Source: NORP309 sp045107085 (GTDB lineage: Bacteria; Pseudomonadota; Gammaproteobacteria; Xanthomonadales; Marinicellaceae). Taken from it: 56,224 nt of DNA. Location of the stretch: assembly GCA_045107085.1 (NCBI GenBank), contig JBGCFT010000049.1:1-56224 (forward strand). Direction: 5' to 3'. A program made the position numbers and the translations under genes. The notes beneath the pieces were generated by a model. That model had not been told where the DNA came from, ran no database searches, and worked only from the letters and a program-made list of their open reading frames with translations. Shown piece after piece: positions 33,647 to 42,680 of the stretch; the stretch's first letter is position 1; each line of letters opens with the position of its first letter.

Positions 33647-36228
33647 AATATTTCCAATAAATTATTTTCTAGTTGCTTTAACTGTGACTTATTTAAAGCT
33701 TGATTGTTGATACTCAGCCAATATGTGAATTCAGCTCTGACTCCGACAGTAACAATCTTTGCTGCATTGATTGATATGTTCAGAGACAATAATGTCTTAG
33801 CAATAATAGGCAACAAGCCATGACGATCACGGCAAATCACTTCTATCAAGCTATCATTTTCATTGTTAGATTGTAAAAACTCTATTGTGGGTTGTATTTT
33901 AAATACTTTTTCTCTTCTAGGTGTAAATCTCTCAATTGCAATGTCATACAATTTTTGTTCGGATAATGCCAATTTTAACTCTTCAATCATGGTTTTGTTT
34001 TCGTCAGAGTTATCGGATAAGCAATGAATTGTATTCAACGCCATTCTACTTTTTGTGTTGTTAATATTAGCATCAACAACAGTATAGTTGTATTTTTCTA
34101 AAATAGATAAGATGAGGTATAACAAGCCTTTAAAGTCATAACAGTAAAATAAAAATTCAGTACTGTTTGCATTATTTGATAAGATAGCAACATGTGGAAT
34201 GCTCTCTCTGCATATAATATGGTGAATCTTTAATAAATCCTGGGCATTATAGCTGTTATAAAAATCGTCGGGTATGTCATTGAAGTGCTTATTCACTATG
34301 TCATCATTGATACCGGATTTTTTTAGTTGTTTTGCCAATGAATCTTTAATGGTTTTTATTGAAATGTTTTGTTTGCTATCGTTTAAAAAGTGCTTGGTTT
34401 TAATGAATAACTCATGCAATAAACTTTCTTTGAAGGAGTTCCACAGTTTTGGGTCAGTGGCTGATATGTCGGCAATGGTCAATAAGTATAATGCACGAAG
34501 CCTCAGCATTGTGCCAACTGATTCCGAAAATATTTGTATAATATCTGGATCACTTAAATCACGTTTTTGAGCCGTTTCACTCATAATCAAATGGTCTTTA
34601 ACTAACCAGACAACAAGTTTTGAATCTTCTTCATTGATGCCGTGTAATTGACAAAAATCAGCGGCATCAATGGCACCAAGATCAGCATGATGGCCTTCTC
34701 GTCCTTTGGCAATGTCATGAAACAGAGCAGCAATATAAACTAAATAGGGTTTTTGTATCTTTTTAAAAATCTTACTGGCATTTTTAACTTGAGTTTTGTT
34801 GTGTCTGAGTAAGCATAAGTTTCTGACTGCAAATAAACTGTGTTGATCAACAGTATAGATATGAAATAAATCGAATTGCATGCGACCAACAATGCGGCCA
34901 AAAACTGGCATATAACGCGCTAAAATACCCAATCTATTCATTTGATTAAGGACAGATGCGACTTTATGGTCTTGTTGAAGAATACTTAAAAATTGTTGTT
35001 TGACTGCGGTATCTTCTCGAAAATCATGATTGATCCTATCTATGTTATGTCGCATGGCTCGGACAGTATCGGCTCTGACACCTTGAATTTGTGGGTTTTT
35101 TTGAATGAGTAAAAATAATTCAAACCATACATTTAAGTTTGTTTGAAATAAAGTTTCATTTTTAATTTCCAGAAAATCATTAACAATATGAAACCTTTTG
35201 TTAAGGTTTTGTACAGAATCTTTGTGATTTTCTTTTAATATGTTCTCATCAAATAACTGTAACAAGCGTCGGTTTAATCTTTCTAATCGCATGGTGTTGC
35301 GATAAAAGATTTGCATAAATTGTTCAACGGCTGGATTTTTTCTGCCTTCATCATGAAAACCAAAAAACTTAGCCAGCTTTAATTGATAAGTGAATAAAAC
35401 CCGATCCTCTTTTCTTCCTGCTATAATGTGAAGAGCATAACGCACCTTCCATAAAAAGTTTTGGCCTTTTTTTAAACGAATATATTCATGTTCTGTCAAA
35501 AAGCCTGAATCTACTAGATGGTGTAAAGAGTTGGTTCGAAAAAAACGCTGAGCGACCCAAGAAATCATCTGGATATCTCTCAATCCACCTGGACCTTCTT
35601 TTAAATTTGGCTCAACATTGTAAGTGGTATCGCTGAATTTTTTATGGCGTAATTTTTGTTCTTTCCATTTGGCTACAAAAAACTCTTGTCCTTTCCAAAT
35701 TCTCTTAGCAGAGACCAATTTTTGCATTTTTTTAAAGGATTTAAATTGACCCAACACAAAGCGAGACTCCATTAAATTTGTAGCTATGGTGACATCTTCT
35801 TTGGCTTGCTGGAAACATTCTTTCGTAGTTCTGACACTAGAACCAACATCTAGTCCTATGTCCCACAAAGATTGAATAAAGGCACTGATATTTTCATCAT
35901 GTTGTATTTTTTTATTGGGTTTTAAAATCAGTAGATCAACATCAGAGTAGGGATGTAGATCACCCCGACCAAAACCACCCACTGCTATTAATGAAAGGGA
36001 TTTTGATTGGATAAAATGCTGCCACAATTGAATAATGATCTGCTCTACATACCAACCCCTGATACGTACCATGTCAATTACATCTGAATCTTGGTCAAAT
36101 TCTTCTTTGTTCTTATTCTCAGCTTTGGATAACAGTTTTTTATAGAATGAAACAGGTTGTGGCGTTAAATTTTGTAGACTAAGCACATCCAGATAGTTTT
36201 CTGCATTAAAAGGAGGTGCCAGTCGCAT
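33643..36228 (-). CDS. glnD: Bifunctional uridylyltransferase/uridylyl-removing enzyme GlnD
   Basis: GlnD senses glutamine and modifies PII proteins to control nitrogen assimilation. In 861 residues: nucleotidyltransferase domain with GGFGRGDLHPYSDVDLL at about 84-100, GlnD PII-uridylyltransferase middle, HD hydrolase domain with LFHDIAKGREGHH, and two ACT domains at the C-terminus (near 700-770 and 790-860). Length and order match E. coli GlnD (890). It overlaps map by one base (TGATG). Confidence 0.97.
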   Translation of the reverse strand: MRLAPPFNAENYLDVLSLQNLTPQPVSFYKKLLSKAENKNKEEFDQDSDVIDMVRIRGWYVEQIIIQLWQHFIQSKSLSLIAVGGFGRGDLHPYSDVDLLILKPNKKIQHDENISAFIQSLWDIGLDVGSSVRTTKECFQQAKEDVTIATNLMESRFVLGQFKSFKKMQKLVSAKRIWKGQEFFVAKWKEQKLRHKKFSDTTYNVEPNLKEGPGGLRDIQMISWVAQRFFRTNSLHHLVDSGFLTEHEYIRLKKGQNFLWKVRYALHIIAGRKEDRVLFTYQLKLAKFFGFHDEGRKNPAVEQFMQIFYRNTMRLERLNRRLLQLFDENILKENHKDSVQNLNKRFHIVNDFLEIKNETLFQTNLNVWFELFLLIQKNPQIQGVRADTVRAMRHNIDRINHDFREDTAVKQQFLSILQQDHKVASVLNQMNRLGILARYMPVFGRIVGRMQFDLFHIYTVDQHSLFAVRNLCLLRHNKTQVKNASKIFKKIQKPYLVYIAALFHDIAKGREGHHADLGAIDAADFCQLHGINEEDSKLVVWLVKDHLIMSETAQKRDLSDPDIIQIFSESVGTMLRLRALYLLTIADISATDPKLWNSFKESLLHELFIKTKHFLNDSKQNISIKTIKDSLAKQLKKSGINDDIVNKHFNDIPDDFYNSYNAQDLLKIHHIICRESIPHVAILSNNANSTEFLFYCYDFKGLLYLILSILEKYNYTVVDANINNTKSRMALNTIHCLSDNSDENKTMIEELKLALSEQKLYDIAIERFTPRREKVFKIQPTIEFLQSNNENDSLIEVICRDRHGLLPIIAKTLLSLNISINAAKIVTVGVRAEFTYWLSINNQALNKSQLKQLENNLLEIL

Positions 36229-37025
36229 CAGTAATCAAATTTATAGTTGTCAGAAACTGTTAAAACTTCAACACCCGTATCTGTCACAACCATTGTATGT
36301 TCCCATTGAGCAGATAAGCTCTTATCTTTGGTGACAGCCGTCCAACCATCTTTGAGAATTTTCATACCAGGCTTACCCACATTAATCATAGGCTCTATGG
36401 TAAATGTCATGCCTTTTTTTAGAACAACACCTGTTCCTTTTCTTCCATAGTGCAGAATTTGAGGTGCTTCATGAAAAACCTCTCCGATCCCATGGCCACA
36501 AAATTCTTCAACAACACTAAAGTTATGGCTTCTAGCATGTGAAGCAATGGCATGTCCAATATCACCCAATTGCACACCTGGAGCAACCATTCTTATGCCG
36601 ATTTCCATACATTGTTTTGTAACATCGATGAGCTTTTGCGTTCTGCCTGGAACTTGTCCGACAACAAACATTCTTGACGTATCACCATGCCAACCATTTT
36701 TAATAACGGTGATATCAATATTTATGATATCACCATTTTTTAACTTTTTATCTGCAGGTATTCCATGGCAAATAACATTATTCAGGGAGGTGCAAATGGA
36801 TTTAGGAAAACCATTGGGGTACATTTGTGTCGCACTGCCATAATTCAAAGGAGCAGGAATCGCCTTTTGTTCATTCACAATGAAGTCATGACACATTTGA
36901 TTTAATTCATTGGTGGTAACACCTGAAACGACATGTTCAGTTATCATATCAAGTACTTCGGCAGCCAAGCGTCCTGCGATTCGCATGTTTTCTATGTCAG
37001 CTTCTGATTTAATGGAGATTTGCAC
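36228..37025 (-). CDS. map: Methionine aminopeptidase, type I
   Basis: Map removes the N-terminal methionine from new proteins. The 265 residues contain all metal ligands of the pita-bread fold: D104, D115, H178, E211 and E242, plus substrate histidine H87. The GMTFTIEPMIN and QWEHTMVV segments are typical. It is divergent from the epmC-rpsB side, as in E. coli where map faces rpsB. Confidence 0.97.
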   Translation of the reverse strand: MQISIKSEADIENMRIAGRLAAEVLDMITEHVVSGVTTNELNQMCHDFIVNEQKAIPAPLNYGSATQMYPNGFPKSICTSLNNVICHGIPADKKLKNGDIINIDITVIKNGWHGDTSRMFVVGQVPGRTQKLIDVTKQCMEIGIRMVAPGVQLGDIGHAIASHARSHNFSVVEEFCGHGIGEVFHEAPQILHYGRKGTGVVLKKGMTFTIEPMINVGKPGMKILKDGWTAVTKDKSLSAQWEHTMVVTDTGVEVLTVSDNYKFDY

Positions 37026-37132
37026 AATGTTTCTACCGTTTGAATTTAATAAAACATCCTATTGTAATGGGAATTTGTTCCTAAATCATTTGTTTTTAAT
37101 TAAAATGCAACAAACTGATACCAAAACAAGTT

Positions 37133-37660
37133 ATGACAGCTCTGCAGGAATTAACCCATTTACTGAATTCAAATATTCTCAATAAGTTTGATACCATAAT
37201 TATTGGCGGGTTTTCAGAACCTTTTTATAAAGCCTCCATTGATGGGCACAGTGCAGAAATACAATTCACCCGTGATTATTTCCGCAGTGCATTACACGAG
37301 TTATCACATTGGTGTGTAGCAGGTGCAAAACGCAGAAAAATGGATGATTATGGTTATTGGTACAGCCAGGATGGAAGAAATCAGCAACAGCAAAATGAAT
37401 TTTTTAAAGTCGAAATAAAACCACAGGCCATTGAATGGGCTTTTTCTGTACTTTGTGAGATTGAATTTGAGGTCAGCGTCGACAACCTGAATCAAGACGT
37501 TGATGGAGTTAAAGCATTTGAATTCAGTGTAAAAAATCAATTAAATGATTTATTGTGTGGCGGTTTTAACATCAGAACCACGGAAGTTATTCAACTCATA
37601 TCAAAATTGAAAAAAATCAACAATGCAATCAGTTATATTGACCACAAAATAAATTCTTGA
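37133..37660 (+). CDS. epmC: Elongation factor P hydroxylase EpmC (YfcM)
   Basis: EpmC hydroxylates the beta-lysylated lysine of EF-P, the last step of that modification after EpmB and EpmA. The 175-residue protein matches E. coli YfcM across its length: the HELSHWCVAGAKRR block with the metal-binding HExxH-like HELSH, then DYGYWYSQDGR and KPQAIEWAF. epmA and epmB are not in this window. It sits between the divergent map and rpsB, 272 bases ahead of rpsB. Confidence 0.9.
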   Translation: MTALQELTHLLNSNILNKFDTIIIGGFSEPFYKASIDGHSAEIQFTRDYFRSALHELSHWCVAGAKRRKMDDYGYWYSQDGRNQQQQNEFFKVEIKPQAIEWAFSVLCEIEFEVSVDNLNQDVDGVKAFEFSVKNQLNDLLCGGFNIRTTEVIQLISKLKKINNAISYIDHKINS

Positions 37661-37735
37661 AAACTTTATTACAGGGTAATTTGAGTTTAAACTGGCTTTA
37701 AAGTTTAAGATTTTGTAATTAATCTAAGTCAGTGG

Positions 37736-37764
37736 TTGTTGAATAAACTCAAATAAAGTATAAT
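37736..37764 (+). promoter_or_regulatory. rpsB-tsf promoter
   Basis: TTGTTG (37736-37741), 17-base spacer and a perfect TATAAT (37759-37764), followed by a GC-rich CCCGCGGC stretch near the expected start (about 37771), as is usual for growth-regulated ribosomal promoters. Leader length to the rpsB start would be about 160 bases. Confidence 0.65.
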
Positions 37765-37800
37765 CCCGCGGCTTTCATAATTAGTGAAAGTAAATTCTGT

Positions 37801-37913
37801 ATCAAACTAAATGGATTAACTGGGTGCTGGTTTAAATATTATATTTAGCTGGTTGTTGTTCAAGTTTGATGCTTTGTTAATAACCCTCGAGCCACAAACT
37901 TATTATATGGCTC
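37801..37913 (+). ncRNA. Structured rpsB 5' leader, candidate S2 autoregulatory element
   Basis: The leader can fold into an outer stem (ATCAAACT 37801-37808 with AGTTTGAT 37863-37870), an inner hairpin (TAAATA/TATTTA, 37833-37847) and a hairpin next to the ribosome-binding site (GAGCCA 37889-37894 with TGGCTC 37908-37913). In E. coli, S2 represses rpsB-tsf through its leader; equivalence here is inferred from position and folding potential. Confidence 0.5.
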
Positions 37914-37932
37914 TTATAAAAGGAAAATAATA

Positions 37933-38823
37933 ATGGCTAAAGCTAGCATAAAACAGCTCCTGGAAGCTGGTGTTCATTTCGGACACAATACCAGATACTG
38001 GAACCCAAAAATGGATCAATATATTTTTGGCGCAAAAAACAAAATTCATATCATTGATTTAAACAAAACTGAAAAACTGATGGGAGATGCGCTTAATTAC
38101 TTAAGTTCTTTGGCTTCACGTCGTGGGAAAGTTTTATTTGTCGGAACTAAAAGATCTGCCAGCAAAGTCATGAAGCAAGAAGCAATCAGATGTGGAATGC
38201 CCTATGTGACTAACCGTTGGTTAGGTGGTATGATGACTAACTACAAAACCATTAAACAATCAATTAGCCGTATCCGTGATATTGAAACCATGAAAACAGA
38301 TGGTCGCATGGATAAACTTGTTAAGAAAGAACAATTAAAAGTGAACCGTGAGTTGATTAAGCTAGAAAAAAGCTTAGGCGGCATTAAAGATATGGCTGGT
38401 GTTCCAGATGCTATGTTTATCGTCGACACACAACATGAATCGATAGCCATTAAAGAGGCCAATACTTTAGGTATTCCAGTCATTGCTGTTGTTGATACCA
38501 ATAACTCATTTGATGGTGTAAGTTATGTTGTGCCAGGTAATGATGATGCAATGAAAGCCATTACACTATATGCTTCAACAGTTGCAGATGCTATATTGGA
38601 AGGCCGTGCTTCTATGCCAACTCCAGCTGATGCTGAAAAAGTTAAGAAAGAAGTCAGTAAAAAAGCTGAACCTAAGAAACAAGAAAAAGTTGAAGAAACT
38701 CCTAAAGTTGAAGAAGTAAAGAGTGAAGCAACTGAAGTCAGTCAAGAAGCTGAGAAAGAAGCGCCAAAAAAAGCAACAAAAAAGAAAGTTACAAAAAAGA
38801 AAGTCGCTAAAAAAGAAGACTAA
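37933..38823 (+). CDS. rpsB: 30S ribosomal protein S2 with long charged C-terminal tail
   Basis: S2 binds late to the 30S subunit and is needed for S1 attachment. The core (residues 1-230) is standard: ASIKQLLEAGVHFGHNTRYWNPKM, in parts, and NRWLGGMMTNYKT, GIPVIAVVDTN. Residues 231-296 form an extra tail of lysine, glutamate, alanine, valine and threonine, ending in repeated KKK-V units; E. coli S2 stops near residue 241. AGGA lies 8 bases before the ATG. A hairpin separates it from tsf. Confidence 0.97.
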   Translation: MAKASIKQLLEAGVHFGHNTRYWNPKMDQYIFGAKNKIHIIDLNKTEKLMGDALNYLSSLASRRGKVLFVGTKRSASKVMKQEAIRCGMPYVTNRWLGGMMTNYKTIKQSISRIRDIETMKTDGRMDKLVKKEQLKVNRELIKLEKSLGGIKDMAGVPDAMFIVDTQHESIAIKEANTLGIPVIAVVDTNNSFDGVSYVVPGNDDAMKAITLYASTVADAILEGRASMPTPADAEKVKKEVSKKAEPKKQEKVEETPKVEEVKSEATEVSQEAEKEAPKKATKKKVTKKKVAKKED

Positions 38824-38851
38824 AATACTTTTTTAAAAGTATATTTTGATT

Positions 38852-38875
38852 AAGGCATGTTTAACAACATGCCTT
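38852..38875 (+). terminator. Hairpin between rpsB and tsf
   Basis: AAGGCATGTT (38852-38861), loop TAAC, AACATGCCTT (38866-38875), then ATTATTAATT. A perfect 10-bp stem but only a weak T tail; probably a partial terminator or RNA-stability element that sets the rpsB:tsf ratio, as reported for the E. coli operon. Confidence 0.55.
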
Positions 38876-38925
38876 ATTATTAATTAACAAGACGAGATTA
38901 ACTCGTAAACAATGAGGATTTAAAC

Positions 38926-39801
38926 ATGAGTGTAACAGCTGCAATGGTTAAAGAATTAAGAGAGCGCACTGGCGCTGGAATGATGGAATGTAAAAAAGCT
39001 TTAGTAGCAGCCAATGCTGATATTGAAGTGGCAATCGAAGAAATGCGTAAATCTGGTGCGGCTAAAGCAGCTAAAAAATCTGGACGTATCGCTGCAGAAG
39101 GCGTTGTCAAAATAGTCTCTTCTGAAGACGGAAAAAATGTTGCCATGGTTGAAGTCAACAGTGAAACTGACTTCGTTGCTAAAGATGCGGGTTTTCTTGC
39201 GTTTACTGACATAGTTGCCAATAATGCGTTGCAATTGGGTTCTGAAAGTATTGAAGATCTTATGGCTTCAGATGTTAATGGTGAAACTTTAGAAACTACA
39301 AGAACAGCCTTGATTGCTAAAATTGGAGAAAACATTCAAGTCAGACGTGTTAAGCAGTTAAAAGCACAAGAAGGCGTTTTTGGACATTATATCCACGGTG
39401 TTAAGATCGGAGTTGTTGTTAATGTCAATGTTGAAAATACTGAACTAGCCAAAGACATAGCGATGCATATTGCAGCGGTCAATCCAGAATTTATTTCAGA
39501 AAAAGACGTGCCTGCTGATGTAGTAGCCAAAGAAAAAGAAATATTAATGGCACAAGTTGAAGACAGTGGCAAACCTCCAGAGATTGTTGAAAAAATGATT
39601 GGTGGTAGATTAAGAAAATTCTTGGCTGGAATCACTTTATATGGACAGCCTTTTGTTAAAAATCCAGACATGACTGTAGAAAAATTATTGAAATCAGAAA
39701 GTGCTAACGTGATTACATTTGAAAGAATGGAAGTGGGCGATGGTATTGAGAAAAAAGAAGATAATTTTGCTGAAGAAGTGATGGCTCAAGCACGCGGCTA
39801 A
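38926..39801 (+). CDS. tsf: Elongation factor Ts
   Basis: EF-Ts recycles EF-Tu by exchanging GDP for GTP. The 291 residues carry the signature LRERTGAGMMECKKAL (N-terminal domain that contacts EF-Tu), the TDFVAKD segment in the core and the C-terminal module ending VMAQARG. Length is near E. coli's 283. AGGATTT-type ribosome-binding site precedes it; pyrH follows after 9 bases. Confidence 0.97.
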   Translation: MSVTAAMVKELRERTGAGMMECKKALVAANADIEVAIEEMRKSGAAKAAKKSGRIAAEGVVKIVSSEDGKNVAMVEVNSETDFVAKDAGFLAFTDIVANNALQLGSESIEDLMASDVNGETLETTRTALIAKIGENIQVRRVKQLKAQEGVFGHYIHGVKIGVVVNVNVENTELAKDIAMHIAAVNPEFISEKDVPADVVAKEKEILMAQVEDSGKPPEIVEKMIGGRLRKFLAGITLYGQPFVKNPDMTVEKLLKSESANVITFERMEVGDGIEKKEDNFAEEVMAQARG

Positions 39802-39810
39802 ATAAAAAAA

Positions 39811-40539
39811 GTGAAAGATAAGAAAACCCCCACACGTTTTAAACGAATTCTCCTCAAGCTTAGTGGTGAAGCACTAATGGGCGAGGAGGATTATGGAATT
39901 GATCCTAAGGTCATTAATCGCATTGCTGCGGAGATTCATCAAATTAGGAAATTAGGTGTTCAAGTTGGCATCGTTATTGGTGGCGGAAATATATTTCGTG
40001 GGGCTGGTCTTGCAAAATCTGGTATTGATAGAGTAACTGGCGATCACATGGGCATGCTTGCGACTGTGATGAATTCATTGGCATTGCAAAATGCCATTGA
40101 AAAACAAGGCTCAAAAGTAAGGGTTATGTCAGCGATTCAAATTCATGAGGTTTGTGAAGATTATATCCGTAGAAAAGCAATTAGGCACCTAGAAAAAGGT
40201 AATATTACAGTTTTTGCTGCGGGCATAGGTAATCCATTTTTTACCACAGATTCTGCAGCCAGTTTGCGCGCTATAGAAATTAATGCAGAACTTGTTATAA
40301 AAGCCACAAAGGTTGATGGAGTTTACTCTGCAGATCCAGTGAGTAATCCAGATGCCATAAAATATGATGAATTGACTTACGACGTAGTCATTGAAAAGAA
40401 ATTAGCAGTAATGGATACTGCTGCAGTTGTGTTATGTAGGGATCAAAATATGCCCATAAGAATTTTTAATATGAGTAAAGAAGGTGCTTTATTGAAAATT
40501 ATTAATGGCGAGCAAATAGGCACAATTGTAAAAAATTAA
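39811..40539 (+). CDS. pyrH: UMP kinase
   Basis: PyrH phosphorylates UMP to UDP and is a hexameric amino-acid-kinase-fold enzyme. The 242 residues show ILLKLSGEALMG, GIVIGGGNIFRGAG, GNPFFTTDSAASLRAIE and the KVDGVYSADP nucleotide motif. It begins with GTG at 39811. Neighbours tsf and frr are as in most bacteria. Confidence 0.97.
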   Translation: MKDKKTPTRFKRILLKLSGEALMGEEDYGIDPKVINRIAAEIHQIRKLGVQVGIVIGGGNIFRGAGLAKSGIDRVTGDHMGMLATVMNSLALQNAIEKQGSKVRVMSAIQIHEVCEDYIRRKAIRHLEKGNITVFAAGIGNPFFTTDSAASLRAIEINAELVIKATKVDGVYSADPVSNPDAIKYDELTYDVVIEKKLAVMDTAAVVLCRDQNMPIRIFNMSKEGALLKIINGEQIGTIVKN

Positions 40540-40562
40540 TTACAAAAGATAGAGAAGTAACC

Positions 40563-41120
40563 ATGATAAATGAAATACTAGATGATGCAACTGAAAGAAT
40601 GGGTAAAAGTGTTGATTCACTTACCAGTGATTTGACCAGTGTGAGAACAGGACGTGCTAATACTGCATTGCTTGATGGTATTTCAGTTGATTATTATGGA
40701 AGTGCAACGGCTTTAAATCAAGTTGCAAATGTCGCTGTATCAGATTCCAGAACGTTAACCATTACGCCTTGGGAGAAAGAAATGGTCTCTGCTATCGAAA
40801 AAGCCATAATGAAATCATCTTTGGGACTAAATCCAGTGAGTGCTGGAATGGTTATCAGATTACCTTTGCCTCCTCTAACAGAGGAAAGGCGTAAAGAGAT
40901 GGTGAAACTGGTTCACAGCTATGGTGAGAATTGTAAAATAGCCATCAGAAATATTAGACGAGATGCGAACCAACATTTTAAATTAATGCTCAATGAAAAA
41001 GACATCACGGAAGACGAATTACATCAATCTGAAGACTCCGTTCAAGAAATCACAAATAAATTTGTTGCAAAAGTCGATGTTGTGGTGAAACAAAAAGAAG
41101 AAGAATTGTTAGAAATATAA
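40563..41120 (+). CDS. frr: Ribosome recycling factor
   Basis: RRF splits post-termination ribosomes with EF-G. The 185-residue length is the norm. Conserved parts are VRTGRANTALLDGI, VDYYGSATALNQVANV, RLPLPPLTEERRKEMVK and IRNIRRDAN. It lies between pyrH and uppS, spaced by 23 and 22 bases. Confidence 0.98.
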   Translation: MINEILDDATERMGKSVDSLTSDLTSVRTGRANTALLDGISVDYYGSATALNQVANVAVSDSRTLTITPWEKEMVSAIEKAIMKSSLGLNPVSAGMVIRLPLPPLTEERRKEMVKLVHSYGENCKIAIRNIRRDANQHFKLMLNEKDITEDELHQSEDSVQEITNKFVAKVDVVVKQKEEELLEI

Positions 41121-41142
41121 ACCCTATATTTCCCCATTCACC

Positions 41143-41886
41143 TTGCTTGAAGATCAAACCATCCCTCCCAAACACATTGCTATCATCATGGATGGCAATG
41201 GTCGCTGGGCAACACAAAGAAACAAATACCGCACTTCAGGTCACAAAGCTGGAGTTGAAGCGGTTCGAAAAACCATTAGCCAATCTTCTAAACTTGGCAT
41301 AAAATGGCTTACTTTATTCGCATTTAGCAGTGAAAACTGGTCACGGCCTGAAAAAGAAGTCTCTATGCTAATGGAGCTTTTTACAAGAGCGCTCAAAAAA
41401 GAAGTGCCTGAGTTACATGAAAATGGTGTCCGTTTAAGCTTTATTGGAGATTTATCGAGGTTTTCAAAAGGCTTACAAAAAAGGATGAATAATGTAGCAG
41501 AATTGACCTGCAATAATGACAAAATGGTGTTAACAATCGCAGTCAATTATGGCGGGCGGTGGGACATCATGCAAGCCGCAAAGAAAATGTCGAAAGCCAT
41601 TCTCAATAATGAAATAATTGAAAGTGCAATCGATGAAGAAAGTTTTGGTCAATTTTTGACTATGCATGACGTACCAAATCCAGATTTATTAATAAGAACT
41701 GGAGGGGAAATGAGGATTTCCAATTTTTTATTGTGGCAAATGGCTTATGCAGAATTATACTTTACACCAACTTTGTGGCCTGATTTTGATGAAGTATGCT
41801 TGAATCAAGCCATAGAAAACTATAATAACAGAGAACGAAGATTTGGTAAGACATCAAAGCAAGTAAAGGAAAACCAACCATGTTAA
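41143..41886 (+). CDS. uppS: Undecaprenyl diphosphate synthase
   Basis: UppS adds eight isoprene units to farnesyl diphosphate to make the C55 carrier for peptidoglycan and LPS. The 247 residues have HIAIIMDGNGRWA (catalytic aspartate), the FAFSSENW motif, and RTGGEMRISNFLLWQMAYAEL in parts, where the usual RLSNF is RISNF as in E. coli. The start must be TTG 41143, only 10 residues before the conserved MDGNG block, with no clear Shine-Dalgarno. It overlaps cdsA by 7 bases. Confidence 0.96.
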   Translation: MLEDQTIPPKHIAIIMDGNGRWATQRNKYRTSGHKAGVEAVRKTISQSSKLGIKWLTLFAFSSENWSRPEKEVSMLMELFTRALKKEVPELHENGVRLSFIGDLSRFSKGLQKRMNNVAELTCNNDKMVLTIAVNYGGRWDIMQAAKKMSKAILNNEIIESAIDEESFGQFLTMHDVPNPDLLIRTGGEMRISNFLLWQMAYAELYFTPTLWPDFDEVCLNQAIENYNNRERRFGKTSKQVKENQPC

Positions 41887-42680
41887 AGCAAAGAATTTTA
41901 ACGGCAATACTTTTAGCTCCAATCGTATTAGCCATCATAATATACGCCAATAACTTATATTTCTCTCTTTTCACTGGTTTCTTAGTGCTTATGATTTCAT
42001 ATGAATGGTGTCAAATAGTAAAAAACACCAAAGTAAATTCATTGATAATATCAACAATTACGGCATTGACAGTAGTTTATATTAATCAGGCAGACTTTAT
42101 AATTATAGAGTTTGAAAGAATCTTTTTAGCAGCGTTGATATTATGGTTGATAGGCTTTATATGGTTAACAAAACCAAAAGCGGGAATCAATAAATATACT
42201 ATTAAGTATGCTTTGGGCGTCGGTATATTGCTATTGTTTGGTGCTTCTTTGATTTCAGTTCATCAGTTTGCGGAAGTTGGAGTCAAAGCCACATTGATAT
42301 TATTTGCATTGGTTTGGGTTGCTGACATTGGTGCTTATGTAGCTGGTAAAGCATTTGGTAAACATAAATTAGCTAAACAAGTGAGCCCAGGCAAAACGAT
42401 AGAGGGTTTGGTTGGTGGTTTATTTTTTACCGCTATTCTTGGTTATTTTGCTGCAATGTGGCTACAAGCAGATTGGAAATACTTTGTAGTGGCTTTTCCA
42501 ATAATCGCCTTTATATCAGTTATAGGTGATTTGTTTGCAAGTTTATTAAAACGCCACGCTAATATTAAAGACAGCGGATTTTTATTGCCAGGGCACGGCG
42601 GCTTTTTAGACAGGTTTGATTCGCTCATAGCAGCCACACCGTTTTATTTTGGATTCTTGAGTTTTTCTTTAAATTTATGA
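41880..42680 (+). CDS. cdsA: Phosphatidate cytidylyltransferase
   Basis: CdsA makes CDP-diacylglycerol, the precursor of all phospholipids. A 266-residue polytopic membrane protein with about seven or eight helices, the SPGKTIEGLVGG segment and the family signature KDSGFLLPGHGGFLDRFDSL in the C-terminal part. It overlaps uppS by 7 bases and dxr by 4. Confidence 0.96.
   Translation: MLKQRILTAILLAPIVLAIIIYANNLYFSLFTGFLVLMISYEWCQIVKNTKVNSLIISTITALTVVYINQADFIIIEFERIFLAALILWLIGFIWLTKPKAGINKYTIKYALGVGILLLFGASLISVHQFAEVGVKATLILFALVWVADIGAYVAGKAFGKHKLAKQVSPGKTIEGLVGGLFFTAILGYFAAMWLQADWKYFVVAFPIIAFISVIGDLFASLLKRHANIKDSGFLLPGHGGFLDRFDSLIAATPFYFGFLSFSLNL

Noticed and set aside
38898..39335. 145-residue reverse-strand reading frame over the start of tsf
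   Set aside because: It is a shadow of EF-Ts coding sequence, with low-complexity Ser/Ala/Leu content and no family similarity.
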